This document shows, in pieces, positions 32,807 through 36,762 of a stretch of DNA of 36,762 nucleotides (positions within the stretch are counted from its first letter, which is position 1; the number at the start of each line of letters is the position of its first letter). The stretch comes from Roseateles chitinivorans (GTDB lineage: Bacteria; Pseudomonadota; Gammaproteobacteria; Burkholderiales; Burkholderiaceae_C). The stretch is taken from the NCBI RefSeq assembly GCF_002761755.1, contig NZ_PEOG01000058.1:1-36762 (forward strand), in the 5' to 3' direction. Position numbers and translations under genes: made by a program. Under the pieces are notes generated by a model. That model was given only the letters and a program-made list of their open reading frames with translations. It had not been told where the DNA came from and did no database searches.

Positions 32807-35437
32807 TCAGAGCTTCCAGCGCAGGCCCACGGCCACGGTGCGGTCGTAGTAGCGGACGTCCCGCACCAGCGACGGGTCCTTGTCGAAGTAGTCGTGATAG
32901 GCCTGGTTGAGCAGGTTGGTCACGTCCAGCGACACCGTCATCTGCTTGGTCAGCTCATAGCCCAGCGACAGGTCCAGGGTCTTGAGCGGCGCCACCCACA
33001 GCTGGTGCTGGGTGCTGCGGTACGGCGCCTCGGCCAGGAACTTGTCGCGCCAGTTGTAGGCCAGGCGCGCGTAGATGCCGTTGCGCTCGTACATGCCGAC
33101 GAGGTTGTAGGCCTTCTTGGACTGGCCGAGGAAGGGGCCGTCGGTACCGTCCGGCTGCGTCTGCTTGCCGGTCATGAAAGTGAAGTTGGCCTCCATGCCG
33201 AAGCCGCCCAGCCAGCCCGGCAGGAAGTCGTAGAACTGGCGGTAGCTCAGCTCGTAGCCATGCAGGTTGGCGCGGGTGACGTTGACCGGCTGCGTGACGT
33301 TGTAGGGCACGCCGTTGATCGTCGTCTGCGTCGTCTGCGTCATGACGCGGTTCTTGAACTTGTGCTCGAAGACGGTGCCGGTCACCGAGCCGGTCTTGGC
33401 GAAGTAGTACTCGAGCGCCAGGTCGGTGTTGTTGGACTCGGTCGGCTTCAGGTTGGGGTTGCCGCCGGCCAGGGTGCCGAAGGTGACGCCGCCGCCGGGA
33501 GGCGTGTTGGTCTGGCCCGGGTTGTAGTCGACGAAGTTGGGACGCTCGATCGTCTTGCCCCAGACCAGGCGGCTGACCAGGCGCGGGGTCAGGTCGGCGC
33601 GCAGCGACAGGGTCGGCAGCGTGTCGGTGCGCGAGGTGTCGACCAGCACCGGGGTGATCACATTGGTCGATGCGTCGCGCGAGTTGCCGCGCAGCGTCTG
33701 CTCGGTGCGGACCACGCGCAGGCCGGCGACGCCGGAGACCGGCACGCCCCAGGCGTCGAAGCCGAACTTGGCGCGACCGTAAAGGGCGCTGGTCTTCTCG
33801 GTATCGTCGAACAGCGACATCGGGTCGTACGGCGTCAGCGCCGTGCTGCCCGTCAGCATCTGGCGGAAGGCCTCGCCATTGTCGAGCAGCCAGTCGCGCG
33901 AGGCGAAGACGTACTGCTTCACGCCGAAGTCGCCGTAGGTCTTGGGCGAGACCTCGTAGATGCCGGGGAAGTTGCTCAGGGTCTGGCCGACTGCCGGGAA
34001 GGAGGTCGTCCACGGCATGTTGGTGCTGATCGACATCGCGTCGCGCTTGGCCAGACGCACGCCAGTGCTGAGCTCCTTCAGGAAGCCGTCGCCCATGTCG
34101 TAGTCGGCATCGGCGCGCCAGTCGGTGGACTTGCCTTCGCGACGGCCGCGCACGTCGACGCCGCCGTTGATGCGGAAGTTCGAGGCGTCGGTCAGGTCCA
34201 GGCCGGGGTAGTCGATGTAGCCACCGCCCCCGCGCACCGCCGCGACGGTGCTGGTCGGGCTGTAGCCGGTGTCCAGGATGCGGTTGACCCAGTCGATCGC
34301 GCTGCGGGTGCGGGCCAGTTCGGTGCTGAGCTTGAGGCGGTCGCTGACGCGCCAGTTGCCGCCCAGGGCCAGTTGGTTGTTGCCGACCTCGTCATGCTTG
34401 GCCTGCGTCGAGGTGAAGCCCCAGCCCGCGTAGTTGGTGTTGGTCGCGGTGTCCAGGTTGTCGGTGCCGGGCTTGGTCGTGATGACCGTCCCGGCCACCG
34501 GACGCCAGGCGCCGTCGTTGAACATGCCGATGCCGCCCACCAGGAAGGACTGCTGGTAGCGATGGTCGATGCGGGTGCCGAAGCCCTCGAGATAGACCTC
34601 GGCGTCCTTGTTCGGCTTCCACTGCAGCGCGAAGTTGCCGGCGACGCGCTTGCGATCGCCGAGGTTGAACACGCGTCCCATCGAATCGGTGCCCAGCACC
34701 GGGTTCGTGCGGCCCGGCACGACGATCGACTCCGGATTGCCGACGAAGCCGACCTCGTCGTGGTACTGCCCGCGCTGGTAGGACAGGCCGATCAGCGCAC
34801 CCATCTCGCCCAGGTCGGTCTTCCAGCGGTTGGAGGCCATGCCGGAGATGTCCGGGTTGTTGGTCTTGGCCTTGTCGCGGCGCTCACCGCGGGCCGACAG
34901 CACCAGCTGCGCGTCCTTGAAGTCCAGCGGGCGGTTGGTGCGCACGTCGATGACGCCGGCGGTGCCGCCCTCGGGCAGCGCGGCCTCCTGGGTCTTGTAG
35001 ACGTCGATGCGCTTGAGCATCGTCGCCGGCACGTCCGACAGGTACAGGCTGCGGCTCGAGTCGGAGAAGAATTCGCGCCCATTGAGCAATGTGACGATGC
35101 CGCCCAGCCCGCGGACGATCACGCCGCTGGCCTCGCCGTTGTTGCGCTGGATCTGCACGCCGGTGACGCGGCCCAGGATCTCGGCCACGTTCTTGTCGGG
35201 AAACTTGCCGATGTCCTCGGCGACGATGGAATCGACGACCTGGTCGCTGTTCTGCTTGATGGTCTGCGCCGACTCGGCCGAGCGGCGCATGCCGCTCACG
35301 ACCACGGTTTCCAGCTTGCTGTCGTCCGACTTCTTGTCGTCGGCCGACGGCTGGCTCTGTGCCTGGACCTGGATCGCCGCCCCGAGAAGGGCGGCCGCGA
35401 CCACGGTGCTCCGCAGCCCGAAGGGAATCTTGCTCAT
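32807..35437 (-). CDS. TonB-dependent outer-membrane receptor (arabinoside uptake)
   Basis: TonB receptor of 876 aa of the Xanthomonas/Caulobacter carbohydrate type. The signal peptide is about 1-25 (ends VQAQ). A Lys/Asp/Ser-rich linker leads to a TonB-box-like LETVVVSG (about 42-49). The plug domain is about 60-170 (VVDSIVAEDIGKFPDKNVAEILGRVTGV), followed by a 22-strand barrel and a C-terminal TVAVGLRWKL ending. There is no N-terminal STN signalling domain, so it is not a transducer. ATG 35437 has GGAG nearby. It is followed at ten bases by a GH43_26 enzyme and preceded by a shared promoter, which points to arabinan or arabinoside fragments as substrate (inferred). Confidence 0.93.
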   Translation of the reverse strand: MSKIPFGLRSTVVAAALLGAAIQVQAQSQPSADDKKSDDSKLETVVVSGMRRSAESAQTIKQNSDQVVDSIVAEDIGKFPDKNVAEILGRVTGVQIQRNNGEASGVIVRGLGGIVTLLNGREFFSDSSRSLYLSDVPATMLKRIDVYKTQEAALPEGGTAGVIDVRTNRPLDFKDAQLVLSARGERRDKAKTNNPDISGMASNRWKTDLGEMGALIGLSYQRGQYHDEVGFVGNPESIVVPGRTNPVLGTDSMGRVFNLGDRKRVAGNFALQWKPNKDAEVYLEGFGTRIDHRYQQSFLVGGIGMFNDGAWRPVAGTVITTKPGTDNLDTATNTNYAGWGFTSTQAKHDEVGNNQLALGGNWRVSDRLKLSTELARTRSAIDWVNRILDTGYSPTSTVAAVRGGGGYIDYPGLDLTDASNFRINGGVDVRGRREGKSTDWRADADYDMGDGFLKELSTGVRLAKRDAMSISTNMPWTTSFPAVGQTLSNFPGIYEVSPKTYGDFGVKQYVFASRDWLLDNGEAFRQMLTGSTALTPYDPMSLFDDTEKTSALYGRAKFGFDAWGVPVSGVAGLRVVRTEQTLRGNSRDASTNVITPVLVDTSRTDTLPTLSLRADLTPRLVSRLVWGKTIERPNFVDYNPGQTNTPPGGGVTFGTLAGGNPNLKPTESNNTDLALEYYFAKTGSVTGTVFEHKFKNRVMTQTTQTTINGVPYNVTQPVNVTRANLHGYELSYRQFYDFLPGWLGGFGMEANFTFMTGKQTQPDGTDGPFLGQSKKAYNLVGMYERNGIYARLAYNWRDKFLAEAPYRSTQHQLWVAPLKTLDLSLGYELTKQMTVSLDVTNLLNQAYHDYFDKDPSLVRDVRYYDRTVAVGLRWKL

Positions 35438-35872
35438 GTTGTCTCCGTCGTTTTTCTGGCCTGTCAACCCGGTGACCGGGCGACTCCACAACCGCCGTGG
35501 GGTTGTTGTCGAGCGGAGCGAATGCTAGGGACGCGAGTGATCCTGGGCCAATCACATTTTCCAGTTGGCCAATGCTATTTCCGGCATCAGGGCAGGTCCG
35601 GATATCGCCCGCGCGGTGGATGGGCATCCCCCACCGAACGGGGGGTGGTCGGGTCTGGGCAACATCTATAAATAGAGAAGCCGCCTGACAACGCTGACCC
35701 ATCACACCTGCAACATGTCGTCACAAGTGTTTCCGGCGCGGCCCCTGAGGGTTCCCCCTGAAGAGGGGGCGACGCAAGTGACCATCGGCCTATCATGCGG
35801 GCCTTCTCCGGTGATCAAAGGGTGACGACGGCCGAGCCGGAGACGATCGGTCAGTCAAAGAAGGGAGGCCCT
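35438..35872. other. 435-bp divergent intergenic region (TonB receptor / response regulator)
   Basis: Gene-free gap. On its left is the shared promoter (35522-35606) driving the receptor. Towards the right are an AT-rich TATAAAT (35667-35673) that could be a -10 for the response regulator, a C-rich/G-rich segment at about 35631-35650, and a hairpin CCCCCT-GAAG-AGGGGG (35754-35769). No RNA gene is recognisable. Confidence 0.6.
35522..35606 (-). promoter_or_regulatory. Shared arabinose-regulon promoter, copy 3 (TonB receptor)
   Basis: Minus strand: -35-like TTGGCC (35546-35551), 18-bp spacer, -10-like TAGCAT (35522-35527). Plus-strand view: TAGGGA (35526-35531), 16 bases, CCAATCA (35548-35554). 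GGCCAAT repeats at 35546 and 35567, 21 bp or two helical turns apart. GATATC is present at 35601-35606 but further out (46 bases from CCAATCA) than in copies 1 and 2. The predicted leader is about 75-80 nt. Confidence 0.7.
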
Positions 35873-36562
35873 ATGGAAGCAGTGTCCGTTGCCCGTGCAT
35901 TCGAGGCGGCAGGAAATGGCGGCTACACGTTGCCGGCGCTCAAGCGCCGCGTGTTGCTGGTCGACGACCACGAACTGGTGCGCGCGGGCATCCGCACGCT
36001 GTACCAGACGCTGGACGAGATCGACATCGAGTGGATCGAGGCCGCGTCGCTGCAGGAGGGCCTGCTGGCCTATGGCGAGCGCGGCGCGGTGGACGCGGTG
36101 CTGCTGGATCTGAACCTGGGCGATTGCAAGGGCCTGCAGGGCCTGCGCCAGTTCATGGAGGCTTTCCCCGACGCGCGCGTCGTCGTGTTCAGCGGCACGC
36201 AGGATGAATTCGTCGTGCGCCAGGCCCGTGCGCTGGGCGCCGTCGGCTACCTGCCCAAGGGCGCCATGATGGCCGAGATGCGCAGCACGTTGCGCACCCT
36301 GCTGGCCGAGGGTCAGCGGCATCGCGCGGCCCAGGCCGGGGCGCTGTTCCCGCGCTTCCCGTCGTCCGCGATGTACGACCGCGTGGCCGAACTGGGCCCG
36401 CGTCACCTGGAGATCCTGGAGCTGGTGCTGTCCGGCTGCAGCAACCAGGAGATCAGCAATTCCACCCAGCTGTCGCTGGGCACGGTGAAGAACTACGTGT
36501 CTTCGCTGCTGCTGGCGCTGGACGTCAAGTCGCGCTCGCACATGATCAGCCTCTTCCGCTGA
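35873..36562 (+). CDS. NarL/LuxR-type two-component response regulator
   Basis: DNA-binding response regulator of 229 aa. Receiver domain at about 26-145: acidic pair Asp31-Asp32, phospho-acceptor Asp79 in VLLDLNLGD, Ser107 in VVFSGT and Lys129 in YLPKGA. LuxR helix-turn-helix at about 173-229 (SNQEISNSTQLSLGTVKNYVSSLL). ATG 35873 is chosen because GGGAGG (35863-35868) precedes it; longer in-frame starts add residues before a non-conserved N-terminus. A partial frame follows directly and may be its partner kinase. No link to arabinose is visible apart from position. Confidence 0.9.
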   Translation: MEAVSVARAFEAAGNGGYTLPALKRRVLLVDDHELVRAGIRTLYQTLDEIDIEWIEAASLQEGLLAYGERGAVDAVLLDLNLGDCKGLQGLRQFMEAFPDARVVVFSGTQDEFVVRQARALGAVGYLPKGAMMAEMRSTLRTLLAEGQRHRAAQAGALFPRFPSSAMYDRVAELGPRHLEILELVLSGCSNQEISNSTQLSLGTVKNYVSSLLLALDVKSRSHMISLFR

Positions 36563-36566
36563 CGAG

Positions 36567-36762
36567 GTGGCCACGGCTCACCGAGGCGATCCCGGGCGCG
36601 AGGAGCGCGCGCCCGACACCACCTTTCCGCCGACCGAGATCCTCATCGACTCGCCGGGCGTCGACGACGTGCCGGCGAGCGCCGTTTCTGGCAGCCCGCT
36701 CGGCCACGGTCGCGGGCGCGGTGCGGACGCGCCCGTGAGCGCATCCGCCCCGGCGACGCCCG
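36567..36762 (+). CDS. Start of an unidentified protein (3' partial)
   Basis: From GTG 36567 the frame stays open to the window end (65 codons). The visible residues are low-complexity, rich in Pro, Gly, Ala and Asp, with no recognisable domain. It starts four bases after the response-regulator stop, so it may be co-transcribed. A sensor kinase would be expected there, but nothing in the visible part shows it. Confidence 0.35.
   Translation, partial: MATAHRGDPGREERAPDTTFPPTEILIDSPGVDDVPASAVSGSPLGHGRGRGADAPVSASAPATP

Noticed and set aside
1..36762. tRNA, rRNA, insertion sequence or prophage genes
   Set aside because: No transposase, integrase or phage structural protein was recognised among the frames, and no tRNA- or rRNA-like sequence was noticed by eye; this was not tested with a covariance-model search.

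Overview
The window is a GC-rich chromosomal segment from a betaproteobacterium, most likely of the order Burkholderiales (Roseateles/Mitsuaria/Rhizobacter-like). I infer this from the codon bias, the Gram-negative export signals, the TonB receptor, and the mix of YtfQRT/YjfF-type transport with a non-phosphorylating sugar-acid dehydratase. Taxonomy is inferred from gene content only. Most of the window is an L-arabinan / arabinoside utilisation island. About 8 kb of unrelated housekeeping and accessory genes (15.8-24.6 kb) split it in two.

Block 1, plus strand (1-9832): a lipoprotein endo-arabinanase of GH43 (5' end outside the window), a MalK/F/G-type ABC importer with its lipoprotein binding protein, a cytoplasmic GH51 arabinofuranosidase, a cytoplasmic GH43_26-like exo-enzyme, then a GntR/FCD and a LysR regulator. 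Several junctions are ATGA overlaps, so this is a tight operon. Block 2, minus strand (15601 to 9837): ytfQ-ytfR-ytfT-yjfF, a furanose-type sugar ABC importer, followed by a secreted GH43 enzyme.

Middle region (15.8-24.6 kb): a DUF1801 protein; a lower-GC two-gene cassette (L,D-transpeptidase-like protein with an EF-hand loop, overlapped by an exported SH3b protein) that looks like a toxin/immunity pair; a serine/threonine dehydratase-like PLP enzyme; an HD-domain hydrolase; an AhpD-like protein divergent from a MocR regulator; a DUF1440-DUF4126 membrane protein whose 3' end has expanded into a 60-bp tandem array; and a sterol-desaturase-family membrane enzyme.

Block 3, minus strand (35437 to 24670): TonB receptor, second GH43_26-like enzyme, L-arabonate dehydratase, secreted GH51, a 30-codon Tat-signal-like minigene, GH127 beta-L-arabinofuranosidase, and a MipA/OmpV outer-membrane protein. 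A LuxR-type response regulator and the start of another gene close the window on the plus strand.

Proposed workflow: the TonB receptor and surface or periplasmic GH43/GH51/GH127 enzymes cut arabinan and beta-arabinosides. The MalFGK-type importer takes oligomers and the Ytf-type importer takes monomers. Cytoplasmic GH51/GH43_26 finish the oligomers, and L-arabonate dehydratase marks entry into the non-phosphorylative arabinose pathway, whose other enzymes are not in this window.

The most notable signal is a shared promoter architecture upstream of ytfQ, L-arabonate dehydratase and the TonB receptor. TAGGGA-N16-CCAATCA is read in the same orientation with identical spacing at all three sites, with a GATATC element further upstream. 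This suggests one regulon, plausibly controlled by the LysR or GntR regulator in block 1.
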